Source of the DNA: Lycorma delicatula
Lineage: Eukaryota > Arthropoda > Insecta > Hemiptera > Fulgoridae
Length of the DNA: 64,000 bases
Assembly: GCF_047948215.1 (NCBI RefSeq)
Contig: NC_134457.1
Span: 85,350,898-85,414,897, forward strand
Direction: 5' to 3'
The stretch's first letter is position 1. The number at the start of each line of letters is the position of its first letter. The translations under genes were made by a program, and so were the position numbers. Positions 24,007 through 35,060 of the stretch are shown in pieces. The notes under the pieces are model-generated. The model saw nothing but the letters and a program-made list of their open reading frames with translations, did no database searches and was not told where the DNA came from.

Positions 24007-26214
24007 TACTTTGACATCGTACACATCGAAACTGATGATGAGATAAAAAAAATATCGTAGTATTTTGTTTTTCATTACATACTATGATAAAGAAAATAAA
24101 ACTGAATTACAATAAAAATTGTCATACCATTTTATACAAAATAAATAATTTGATGTAAAATATAGTTCTCATCGTAAAACAAAAACCATGATGTTTTTTT
24201 TTACGTAAATTGAGTAGCTTTCGATTTTATATGACGTATATTTTTACGTAGAACCAGTAGTTCTCGAAGATAATTAAAAGGAAGTGCGAAAAAACTGAAA
24301 GGTAAAAATTAACTGAATTTACATATATTCTGTTTCAATTTTTATTGTTTGATTTTTTTATAAACAGTTTTTATTTCTTTTTTTTGGATTTGCGCAAAAA
24401 AAGAATTGTCCTATCTCTTTCACTTAACTCAAGAAATTGGGACTATAGACTTGTATTCCTCAAATGTAAGTACTACCTACTGAACTTGTTTGTGAAAAAA
24501 AATCTCAGATCAGATTTGTTTTACATTAACAGCTATTTTTCGTCAATTCTTCTTACAATATGATGATTATTGTATTACGATCAGACAAAGGAACATTATA
24601 AGCTGTATAAAATAAAAGTTGCTGTGTCGCGTGATTTTTGTTTGCGTTGTCGTTCGCTAACTTTACTTTGTAAGCGAACGCATCACTCGGTGTTTTTTTT
24701 TTACACTAACCTTTAGTAATTTTTTTCATTTATGGTTTTAAAAGATATCTCGTTCGGGATTTCCTACTTCTTTCGCCTTTAAATTATCGTTAATTGCTCT
24801 GATCTGTACGCTAATTGGTCTGCCTGCCTGGTAACAAAAATAATGATTTTTCGATTCCAAACCGCTTTTTATATAGTTTGGGTAATTTAAAGATCAAAGT
24901 ATTCCTCACTTTTTTGCGAAAAATGTATTGTTTGCCTCAAAATGCATTTAAAAATTAAAAATTTCAAAAAAATGCATTTTGTCTTTTTTTGATAATGAAA
25001 ATTTATATGGAGGTGAAATTATGAGGTTTCTGCAAGTGAAATTTAAAAGTTCAGAACTTCGGCTTCGAAAAGCTACATTTGTTACAGTATAAAATTTTAC
25101 AAAAATGTGTAAAAACAACATTTTACAATATAAAAATGTCAAGAATAAATTCGTCTAACAAATTTGGAATTGAAAAATCAACATTTCGTTTAAGTTGTTA
25201 TAAGCAAATAGAAAGTCTTCATTCGAAGTATTACCTCGAATATTTTCGTGAAAACTTTCATATACATATATTATATTACTATAATATATAGTATATTTTG
25301 ATTAAAACATGTTCTAGAAAGTGAGGATGAGTTCACAATTTTGACCCATTAACCGTACGCCTATAAAACCGAACTGTCTTTAGTTGGTTGCGTTGGAAGT
25401 ACTCTATTTTGCTTTCAAAGCGAGTTATAACACGGAGGAGTGTTTTAATCTTTAATTGTGTCTTAGTAAATCTAAGATTCATAAATTTCAATTAAATATT
25501 TTATCAACATTTCATGTACAAGTATTTATTGTTGTTCAGATTCAGTTACATTTTCAGTATTGAAAATTAAAGGTTAAAAAGTTGATATTTGAAGTACAAA
25601 TCCCATTCAGCCTCCTTATTTTTTTTTTTTTTGATGGGATTAAAAGTTTATTTGTTGAGATTATTATTTACTTCAATCCATTTTGGTCCAGTTTGGTGGT
25701 ATGTTATTCAACTAGGCAAAAAAAAACATTGTTTATTATGGTCTGATGGTGTCGAAAATCAGGCCAAAGTTGGGATACATAAAATATAGGCAAATATTTG
25801 TGCGAAATTTCAACTTTTTTGGTTAATTGAATTTCGAGATATGAAACAAAAACTGTTTAAAAATAATGTTAAAAATTCCTTCCATCCTAAATCGGTTTTT
25901 TGTTGTGCAAATGACGAGTTACAAGACCACCTTACTCAAAGAACGCAAAAAACCTTATAGAAATATTCGGAAGCTGTAATTACTTTGTGTTATGCTATAG
26001 TTTGATTAATATCCCCGGACTGGCTCGACTTAAATTCTTCTAATATGAATGAAAAAATTCTATATTTGTAGCATTGGTAGAATTAGACTTATACAAAACT
26101 AAAAAGGGGAGGAATAGTTTTCATCATGTTTGTACTATATCCTGGTATGTACCAAAACGTGTATGACATGACATAAAACATGAATCAATAATAAAATATA
26201 TCTCGTCAAAGACA
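24007..26214. other. AT-rich noncoding DNA
   Basis: No protein similarity and no structured repeat was recognised. A short inverted motif (GTTCGCT ... AGCGAAC) lies at about 24650-24680. It separates the Tc/mariner-like element from the third R1-clade LINE. Confidence 0.55.
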
Positions 26215-26329
26215 ACAATTCGCTGCCACGCCTAGGCCGTTGAATGTCAGCAAGTATTTGTCCACCATTAAAGCGTTTGGAGCCTTAATCTGGCTGGTAG
26301 CCAGCTACATCTCTCGGTTAGCTTCCCAC

Positions 26330-26483
26330 AGCAGTGAGGTAGGAGTCTTTTCCCTTAGGTACACTACTGATGTCGGTTGAACAAAGCAACCGCATCAAGG
26401 GGAACTCCCACATGGTCCGACAATGCGGTTCTCGCCACATTTACTCGTCGCTTGTGAGTGGCCAATTTTCCCCTGGACTTTTA
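26330..26483 (-). pseudogene. R1-clade LINE copy 3, C-terminal tail beyond the mariner
   Basis: The minus strand reads LATHKRRVNVARTALSDHVG and LDAVALFNRH before stops begin, and is continuous with the finger at 27421-27620 when the mariner is ignored. The family resemblance of this tail alone is weak; the assignment rests on context and composition. Confidence 0.5.
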
Positions 26484-27420
26484 CGAGGTGTGATCAAAAA
26501 ATACTGTGAATGAATATTTATAGCGGCAACTGCCGACGCTACATCCATATGCTGTAATTTGTCCAATAGCGTGATCAACTGAGACAGGCAGGGAGAAGTT
26601 GTAACGCGTTCGAGCTTGCCAGTCAGCTGCCAGAGCCGCTAGAGTGAGGTTGTGTTTATCGTGTCTGTCGCGCAACATGGATTTTGAACAACGCATTAAC
26701 ATTAAGTTTTGTTTTAAGTTGCAAAAGAGTGCCAAAGAAGCACTCAAGTTACAAAATTGTAACTGGAGATGAAATTTGGGTCTATGGCTATGACCCTGAG
26801 ACCAAAATGCAGAGTTCCCAATGGAAAAACAGTTCATCTCCTCGTCCTAAAAAGGCACGTCAGTCAAAATCCAACATCAAGGTCATGCTCGTTGTTTTTT
26901 TCGATAGTGAGGGCATAGTGCGATCAGAGTTCGTTCCAAGGGGAACAACTGTAAACTCTGAATTTTATAAGGGTGTACTGCAACGTTTGCGAAACGACGT
27001 ACGAAGAAAGCGACCACAAAAATGGACCAATGGCTTCCTTCTTCACCGCGACAACGCGCCGTGTCACACCTCGCTTTTCATTCGCGAGTTTTTTGCCGAA
27101 AAAAGTGTTCCTGTCTGTCCACATCCGCCATACTCACCGGATTTAGCACCATGCAACTTTTGGCTCTTCCCAAAAATTAAAACTGTGCTTAAAGGAAAAC
27201 GTTTTCACACCATTGCTGATATTGAGAGGGCCACGACCGAGCAGCTGAAAGCCCTTCCGAAAGACGCCTTCCAGAAATGCCTCCAGTCATGGAGTCAACG
27301 TTGGGATAAGTGCATTGCTAGCCAAGGACAGTACTTTGAAGGAGATTAAATCGAATTCTATGTAACCTTATTACTTTTTTTAATAAAAAATTATTCACCG
27401 TATTTTATGATCACACCTTG
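26484..27420 (+). mobile_element. Deleted mariner element (937 bp) inside the R1 LINE
   Basis: TIRs of about 28 bp start CGAGGTGTGATCA (26484) and end TGATCACACCTTG (27420), flanked by TA (26482-26483 and 27421-27422). Full mariners are about 1.3 kb; this one lacks most of the transposase DNA-binding region. It inserted between the finger and the tail of an R1 ORF2. Confidence 0.93.
26677..27349 (+). pseudogene. Mariner transposase, HTH deleted and catalytic Asp to Asn
   Basis: The start MDFEQRINIKFCFKLQKSAK (ATG at 26677) is typical of mariner transposases, but after about 23 codons the sequence jumps to the catalytic domain (VTGDEIWVYGYDPETK) in another frame. About 400 bp with the helix-turn-helix region is missing. 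A 221-codon frame (from 26684) keeps the first Asp in GDE and the second in HRDNAPCH. The third motif reads SPDLAPCNFWLF with Asn (codon 27155-27157) where mariners have Asp at DD34D spacing. Both defects abolish transposition; the ends could still be mobilised in trans. Confidence 0.92.
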
Positions 27421-27620
27421 TAAGTTCCAGAATGGCCTGAGTTGGCCCCCCAAGAGCTGGGCAGTCGAACATCATGTGTTCGTTCGACTGGACCTCCCCG
27501 CAGACGCACAGCTCATCAGCTGCCATGCGGAACCGAAACAGATATTGGTTCAAATTAACATGGTTGGGGAGCACCTGGGCCCGTTGCCCTTAAAAATGAA
27601 CTCGAGGCATAACATCCCCC
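27421..27620 (-). pseudogene. R1-clade ORF2 C-terminal finger (copy 3)
   Basis: The minus strand shows NHVNLNQYLFRFRMAADELC followed by CGEVQSNEHMMFDCP, the Cys-Cys-His-Cys finger that ends R1-clade ORF2 proteins. It is interrupted immediately after by the mariner insertion at the TA at 27421. Confidence 0.75.
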
Positions 27621-27738
27621 CAGATTTCATATAAACTTGTACAGGGATCTTCCTTTAGTCGTGATGTCCCATTCCAGCTGCCATGCTTCTATTGCGAGAC
27701 TCTGCAGTCTCTTCCGCAGGCGGAGATGGGCAATTGAT

Positions 27739-28173
27739 CTAAATATCCGGTGCATTGTGATCACCGTTCCGTTCCGGTACTGGCTCGGCCCGAAACCGCA
27801 TCCGAAATACCTCGGCCTCCCTGCCGTTTCGCAATCTCCACATGGCTGCCCGAACTTTCACCACTAAATCGATTGGGAGGGCCTTTCCCAATACGGTGGT
27901 AGCCTGGTAGGAGGTTGTTTTAAAAACACCAGTGTAAACAATTAAGACTCTGCGCTGGGCACTCCTTAAATTTTGAACAAGTACTCTATTCATATCCAAC
28001 CTATGCGCCCAAACGAGCGCCGCGTAAGAGATAATGCTTTCGAAGAAGACACCTCGGTACACAATGTAAATTTGACTGCCAGACAACCCATAGTACTTCC
28101 GAGCAATCCTAAGTTTGTGCATTACTGAGACGGCGTTCGCCGCTATTTGTCTAATATGGTTGCTAAACAGCAA
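27739..28173 (-). pseudogene. R1-clade RT thumb and connector (copy 3)
   Basis: A 144-codon frame contains LLFSNHIRQIAANAVSVMHK, YYGLSGSQIYIVYRGVF, ISYAALVW, and LRSAQRRVLIVYTGVFKTTS, the ordered blocks following the palm in R1-clade RTs. The upstream frame (about 28200) has YLDVLFD, cognate of the KYLGV thumb motif. No Met start is needed, since this is an internal segment. Confidence 0.85.
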
Positions 28174-28389
28174 CTTCTAGTCAAACAAAACATCTAGGTA
28201 CTTATGAACTCTCACTCGGCTGATTACACAGCCTTTATACTTAATGTGGGGGTTTCGACTGTATGATTATTTGTCTGCACCCTTGAGAAGCATAAATTTC
28301 GTCTTCGGCACAAAAATCTTTAAATTTTGAATGTCCATTCAGCTCTCCGCGGTTGACAGGGCCGTTTGCGCTCGATCTTTCACCTGCGG

Positions 28390-28815
28390 TCGTGACAAGC
28401 GCACGAACTAAATGGAGACAGTCATCGGCGAAAGCCTGGACCGTGATCTTCTGGGAATGTCAGTCCCAGAAACCCGTCTAATACCAGGTTCCACAGCAGG
28501 GGACCGAGAACTGAACCCTGCGGGCTTTCCCTGGTAACGAATTTTTCCACAGCTAGTTGTGTATCTTTAAACAGAGCCGTACGATTAGACAAATAGTCAC
28601 GTACTATGGCCTGCAAGGCTATGGATTTGGCATTAGCGTCCAGAGCAACCAGCGCTCTGATGCCCGGGAGACCGTCCAGAATTTTGCCCAACTTCGCCAG
28701 CAAGTCATCGATACCCTATCCAAGCTGGAAGTATCCCGACACTACTACGACATCGAGCGTACTCCTCGTGACTTGCACGACGATGAATTGCTCATCCTTT
28801 GTAGTCTTGCTGCTG
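28390..28815 (-). pseudogene. R1-clade endonuclease fused to RT by deletion (copy 3)
   Basis: From about 28815 leftwards: VVVSGYFQLG, then LLAKLGKILDGLPGIRALVA and LDANAKS, the endonuclease core. This abuts IVRDYLSNRTALF and ESPQGSVLGPLLWNLVLDGF, the palm of the RT, with FADD (codons 28421-28432) one frame away. The endonuclease C-terminus and RT fingers are missing, so an internal deletion joined the two domains. Confidence 0.85.
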
Positions 28816-30881
28816 CATCAGGTATAATCTTTAATCTTGTCGGATTTTACTATATTTATTTTATACATCTAGCTGGGAAAGTAAAATCTGACCACAGATG
28901 ATCGAAAACATACTACATGGGAAAGTGTCACGGTATGGTGTCCAGGGTAGAAGTAAAAACGGGTATAGGTTCATTTTTTCTCAATAACAATATTGTTAAA
29001 TTAAAAAAAATAAAAATAAAAATTCTTTTTGTTGTAAATATAGGGTTGTTGAAATTTAAACTATCTAAAAGAGTAATCGGTGAAAATTAATCGGTTGAAC
29101 GCGCTTGAAATAAAGTTTTTTGCGGCAGCTAAGCAATGCAATTCTTTTTCATCCCAAACTGTAATTTTATCTTTCATTTTCATCTGGTGGCGTAAATGAT
29201 GGAGGCCTGTAATCTTTCGTTAAATTTGCTTCGTCATCGAAAACAAGAGTTTTTGAGTGATAGGTCATCCCTCCATCTTTGGATGCACTTCCCACATATT
29301 TAACGGCCTCTTAAGTTGAAAAAAAATCTGACTAACAGATCGTTTATTTGTTTCGCCCCGAACCTCCCGGTTTGTTTGTTTTTTGTTTGTTAAAATTGCT
29401 TGCGGGAACTGTGACACGTGCGTTGACAACACATCTGAATTTTCCCTTCCTTGATGGCATGAACGTATTCATTACGGGCACTTACACGCATATATATCAT
29501 CCGAATTCATCATCTGAAGTAATGCCTGATTGTGATTCCCGAAGGCTAAACTGGAAAAAGGAGGGAATTTTGGATAACACATTGATTTTATGTTGAAAGT
29601 AACCATTTTGTCTAACGGAGTAAAAAGGGGTGGCAATTTTTTGTAATTGAAAATCTATACATCAGGAATCGAAGGTATATTATAGTGGTGAAAATTGGTA
29701 TTTAGACAAATGAATTGATACATTTTCCTCCATCTTTTAAAAATCTATTTGGGGAGGGTGTTAAAGTTTTTCTTGAAACTATATGAGGCCACAGCGATCG
29801 TGAAAGTTGATATATATTTTTTTCCTTGAAATGAAGGGACATTTTAAAAATCCAATTTGGGGGGCAAGGGAGGACCAAAAAGTATAAAAATTCTGAATTT
29901 AAGAATTGTGTTTGTGTATACTAGGCGATGACTCCGCTCCATTTTCTTCATCGCTTTATCGTTAGAATTCCGTGCGAAATATTATTACTTTGTCGCTCAA
30001 GTTATTTTTTATAATATTTTCTACATTTTCCTAAAATAACTTACTTACCATCTGCCAATTTTAAACGTCCCCGGTGAACAAAATCTGCAGTGTACAAACA
30101 TTTCCAGGAAAAGGTATTCACCTAAAACAATTTGATAAGACCAGAATTCTCGTCAAAATAAATAGGTCGATTTGCCAATTACCCACTAAAACGTCAACGT
30201 CAACCTTTAATATATGGTAGAATTTTAGCGAAAATCTAATGTTTCTTTTGAAAACTTATTCTAAGTACAAAATCCACTCAAGCGAGCAACAACTAGTATA
30301 ATTATAAAATTACACGCCATTCAGATCCCTTTCGATAAATTTAATGGTGTTGGAATACCTTAGATTGTTTTGTACCGGGTAACTTAACCGGTATATTTTA
30401 GGTGCGATCAGACTGATGGTCGACAGGTTGTAGGTGCTATATCTTGAAGAGAATTGATTTTATGAAAGGAAATAATATTAGCTATTTTTTTTTTTTTTTA
30501 ATACAAATTGCATTTTTTTAAATTACATTTTTGAACGATATAAAAAATTGAATGATTAAGTGTTAAATGTATATTTAATTTTAAAAAAGAATTAAAATAT
30601 AATAAAAATATTAAAGATTAAAATTTAAAATGTGATATGAATTCGTAGATTTAAAAAAAAGAAAAATAATTTTGATTTAGTAATTAAAACGAAAAAGTTT
30701 ACAATAATTAAAACTTATCTATTAGATTAGAATAAATTTAATAAAAGTTTAGCAAAAAACTAACAGAGAACCATTGGGGAGCTATGATCGAGGCTAAAGA
30801 AATGGTTGGATGGTGAAAAAGGTCTCTACCCTTAGAGACCACGAAATGAAGCCGACTTTCCTACTCAGAGGCACCTCTTAT
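28816..30881. other. Noncoding DNA with G-rich repeat-like segments
   Basis: No protein similarity was seen. The 29.7-29.9 kb part has runs such as TTTGGGGAGGG and TTTGGGGGGCAAGGG typical of noncoding transposon DNA, but no ends were found. A SINE tail is listed separately at 29480. Confidence 0.45.
29480..29565 (+). repeat. SINE 3' tail, head not recognised
   Basis: TCATCATCTGAAGTAATGCC, then TTCCCGAAGGCTAAACTGG and an A-rich end, resembles the tail of the family A and B SINEs (TCATCCTCTGAAG...CCGGAGGCTAAA). The upstream 100 bp do not match either head, so this may be a third family or a chimera. Confidence 0.7.
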
Positions 30882-30999
30882 TGAATTAGTTTTATTTTTA
30901 CCGTAATATTTTCCCACCTTTTCAGGTAAGTCGTTACTGTTTTCGATTTTTATAATTAAAATAACCTTTTCTCTAACGAGTAAAAATAAAACTAATTCA
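30882..30999. repeat. Perfect 20-bp inverted repeat, 78-bp spacer
   Basis: TGAATTAGTTTTATTTTTAC (30882-30901) is the exact reverse complement of 30980-30999. An 8-bp hairpin, GGTCTCTA/TAGAGACC, lies just to the left at about 30818-30838. It could be a short fold-back element; no target duplication was seen. Confidence 0.8.
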
Positions 31000-31794
31000 G
31001 TGATAAAAATTACTGAAAGTTTGATTATGATGTGAGGAAAAGCCAGCCTCTTGCTGGGAATCAAAAACAGGACACGATATTTTGTCTATTATATATAGAT
31101 ATTTTATATACCGGCTGCACGACCAATTATTTTGCTATAAGCAAAACATCGTAGTCGGTGATGGAATTAATTCATATTTATACGACAAACGCTTTAAAAT
31201 TTTCGTGTAAAATGTAATGAACTTTTACCGGAAATTGTAATTTATGACTGACAGAGTGGGGCATTTTTATCTATGCGGTTATGAAACTACTGCAAATAAA
31301 TAATTACTGTATGTGGCACTATAACTTATTCCCTCCCGTTACCTCTGCGTAAACTCTCTGTATATCTTGCTGGTGTATGCGCGTGCCTATGAGTTAATTC
31401 ATGTGAAAGCGTGCACACCGACCGTGAGGTAACTATGAATACGGTGACTTCTCTAATTGTTAGTTTCGAATCGTTGGGTATCGAAGTTAACGTGTATCAG
31501 CTTTTCCCTCCTTGTACTATTAACGCTTTGCCAACTGGCTAACTCGTGAAATCTGTCTTATCGTCTGCTGATGTATTGAACTCGACCAAATGTTACTTTA
31601 AACTATTCCAATGATAATTAAATATTATAATTGGAATTTGTTGAACGATTAATGTCTCAACATTTTACTATTAATGAATGGATAGTGTATTATCTATTTC
31701 AGTTATAGGTTTAGAAATATTTTTGAAATCTACTCTTACCTTGGCTGGTCTCACGAATTTAATAATTAATTTTTTTCAGGGGATTAATCATTCT

Positions 31795-32105
31795 TTACCC
31801 ACGACGGCACGGAGACGGTATACGCGTTTGGGTAAAGGGGGTTACCATTTCCTCAAAAACTACTGGACCGATTTCGGTGGGTTTTTGCATTGCATAGGTA
31901 GGTATCACTTCAGAGCAAGTTCTTAGACATGTTTTACGGTTATAGGCCACCAGGGGGCGCTGCAGTTGATGCGTTTCTCTAAAACGGTTGGGTCGATTTT
32001 GATGCGGTTTTTTACATTACATAGGTATCGCCTCAGAGCATGTTCTTAGATTAGTTTTACGGTTCAGGGGGTGCTGCAGTAGATATGTTTCTTCAAAACG
32101 TGGGT
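31795..32105. repeat. Two tandem diverged copies of a ~120-bp unit
   Basis: Each unit has CTCAAAA/CTAAAACG, GGACCGATTTCGGTGGGTTT or GGGTCGATTTTGATGCGGTT, CATAGGTATC..TCAGAGCA, TGTTCTTAGA, and an end with GGGGGCGCTGCAGTTGATG or similar. This GC-richer block stands out in AT-rich DNA and looks like the terminal part of a dispersed element. Its class is unknown to me. Confidence 0.7.
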
Positions 32106-32530
32106 TTTGTAAGTTTTTCCATATATATTAGCTTAAAAAAGAACTAACGAACAATTTTAAAAATATTTTTCATCCTGTTTTGTCAACATCGTTGATTAAT
32201 GATGGGGTTGTTATAGCTTAATGATATACAGCCTGTTACAATTATTATTTTCAAACTGTTTTCGATCCACCCTTCCAAAAAAAAACCAGTGTGTACTTCA
32301 ATATAAAAGTGATTTACTTGTTACCTCAATCTAAAAAGCATTAGCTCAGACACAGTAGTAGTCTCTTTGTCGTCCCTTTACATTCCTTACCTTATTTTAT
32401 TAAGATGCAGTAAAAAAAGTAATTTAGAATAGGTTTGTAAATTATTTTGTTTTGTCGTGTCTTGCAAAAGAAATCTTTTTTTCATATGGATAGCCATTTT
32501 TTGTATAGGTCTATCCAAATTTAGATCGAG

Positions 32531-32570
32531 TGTAATAAAAATTGTAAGTTCACTTACAATTTTTATTACA
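32531..32570. other. Perfect 19-bp palindrome, 2-nt spacer
   Basis: TGTAATAAAAATTGTAAGT (32531-32549) and its exact reverse complement (32552-32570) are separated by TC. No TIR or target duplication is visible. Confidence 0.93.
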
Positions 32571-32959
32571 AAAATAAATAAATACAGCCTATCTTAAAAC
32601 AAACTGACAAAAAGTAATATTTTTTTCTCAATTCTTCTTTAAATTTCAACTTATGATTTCGGCGTCTCAAATGGAGGGTTAGCAGGTTATGGTAGTTGGT
32701 TTTAATTTGGTGTCAACTTCTACAGTATGAAATAAAAATATCTGATGTGGACACCACATAACTTCCTTGTACGCCTATTAAATTACATATACACATTTAA
32801 AAAAAAAATGAAAGTACATTAAATTTTATTTCATTAATAACTTCTGATATTTTGTCTTTTTGTTGTTGTTATTGAATTATTTATTGTAAAACATTTTTAC
32901 AATAGCAGGTTAAGAATTATTAATAAATCAATATATCTAAATAAAAAAAAAAAAAAGTT

Positions 32960-33435
32960 AAAAATAAGAGATGAAGTCGGATTTGAACCGATGTGCCTTC
33001 CCCGGTAAGATCCAAATATTTCATTAATTAAAATTTTATTTGGCTGTAACTCTGGAACCAATGAAAATAAGTACCACTTATGATGATATATCGTTGAAAA
33101 GCTCTCAATGAGGGCTTATTACTGCAGTTAAGAAAAAGGCCTAAATCCAATTTTTTGGATTTTGGGCTTTTTTGGACACTTTTGGTCCAGTCGATTGCAA
33201 TCAAAAGGGGAGGTGCACAACTAGATATTACAACGGTCCTAAATCCAAAATTTCAACATCCTACGGCTAATAGTTTTTGAGTTATGCGAGATGAATACGT
33301 ACGTACGTCATACAGACGTCACGCCGAAACTACTTAAAATGGATTCAGGGATGGTCAAAATGATTTCCGTTAAAATCTGAAAAATCACGATTGCAATCAC
33401 AATACTTCCTTCCATCCTACAAGGAAGTAAAAAAT
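32960..33435. repeat. Dispersed repeat with tRNA-like fragment at one end
   Basis: The minus strand at 32979-32989 has a perfect B box, GGTTCAAATCC, within a tRNA-like 3' half. The + strand from about 33030 reads TGGCTGTAACTCTGGAACC, later AGACGTCACGCCGAAAC, and ends in ACTTCC...AAGGAAGTAAAAA. This layout is common in insect LINE (RTE-like) 3' ends, but I see no coding part and do not classify it firmly. A short ACGTACGTACGT run lies at about 33298. Confidence 0.55.
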
Positions 33436-35019
33436 TGAAAAAGTGTTTTTTTTTTTTTTTTTTTTTTTAGTTTATAAATAATTTTGTTTTTGAAATCGAG
33501 TTTATTTTTTTTCGAATTGAGACTATGAGAATAGTTTTCAGTCGTCACTCGTAGGGAGTAATTTTTAAATAAAAAAAAAAAATATTTTTTTTTTTAATTG
33601 CATTTTTAACGATATTTTAGCATAGGGATGAATTTTTATGTAGTTTTATAGCATTTTCTAGCCTAATTGATCATTGTAGAACATTTTTTCCCCACCTTTC
33701 TTCTGATAAGAAAATGAGTATGGTCGGTCACAAGGACGATTACAACATTATCGCTGTGGGAATTTTAAGCTCTGTGCAAATACACGGTAAATTTAACGAT
33801 ATGTTTGCCAGTTTTTTCAATATCACATTTGTATACATATGAATCATAACGTCCTTTTATAACTATTATATATTCTTGCTGCATAACGGCGTTCAGTTTT
33901 CTTTTTTATTAATATAGAAGCTAACATTCGGATCTGGGTTTATTTTTCATTAGATGTATATACAATGCATTTTTTCGATATTAGTCATCTTCTTATTATA
34001 ACATAGCGAACTGCGTTCTCTGTTGAAAGATATGACGTATTATTGATTTTTTTCTAAATTAAGTTAATTGTATTCACCATTTTTGGGTAGACTGGATGGA
34101 GGAGTACGTTGTGTAGTGTCTTTTTAGACATTCTTCTATTTGTTGTTTATTAATACAGTAAAATTTATCTGATGTTATTGTACGCATATCTGAAGCTGCT
34201 GAAATTTGTATTAATTTTGACTTCCTAATTCCCCCCTCGCGCGCGCGCAGGAACACACACACTTTATAAACTAGATAATAATTATAAATTATTTTCTTTT
34301 GTTTAAAGAACTGGTTAGGCATTTGTCCGGTTGGTTAATTACAGGTCAATGAACTTGTATCGAAAAGAAGCTGCTGTGTAGTTAGCGTCTGGTTCTCTCC
34401 CTCCACGCTGCAGTCGTGAACGGTTTCTTTCTATAAACCACTCATACAGAACGCTTTCATTCGACCTGCTTCCTTTTTTTCCTGCGCTTTTGCGCCAGTG
34501 ATGTAATGCATTCGCTTGTTGTTTTTTTTTATTTTTTATTACCAGTAAAGGTAGGTATTGCGAAACTTCTTGAATACAGTTAAATTTACCATTTCTTTTT
34601 TAATAAAGCATTGTTTTTATGTCCGGGTCAAAATATAATATTTACGTTGTTTTATACTAATTTAAATGGATTTTTCTTCCTCTTCTTCATTTTAAAAGCA
34701 TAAAATCACTGTTAGGTACAAAAAACTTTCCCATTTTGGAATTTTTATTTTATACTTTCCCGATCGATGTAAATACTTAAAGACCTGTCCTTAGATGAAC
34801 GAAGTTTGTTTATATTGGGCGGTGTTCCATTTATTAGTATTATCAAGGTCACCTTCAAGGTTGCCTTCGATCACGTTCGTTATATTGAATGAATTGGCTT
34901 TAAAGAAGAAGTACTGCTGTCTATCTGACAAAAAACGATTCCCCGCTGGTTTTTTTTTATTTTTAATGATTTGATTACTGTAATAAAAAAAAATATTAAA
35001 ATCTTGGCTACAAAAATTG

Positions 35020-35060
<41 letters not shown>

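Larger units (their letters stand above)
26215..28815 (-). mobile_element. R1-clade LINE copy 3, 5' truncated and internally deleted
   Basis: On the minus strand, from right to left: endonuclease fragment joined to RT, RT/thumb, connector, C-terminal finger, then 3' sequence to about 26215. It has no ORF1 and lacks the endonuclease N-terminus, so it is 5' truncated. A mariner (26484-27420) splits its C-terminal end. Frames are broken throughout. Its GC content stands out from the surroundings. Confidence 0.85.

Noticed and set aside
28557..28901. 114-codon frame on the + strand
   Set aside because: It is antisense to the endonuclease/RT remnant of R1 copy 3, which has clear motifs on the minus strand.
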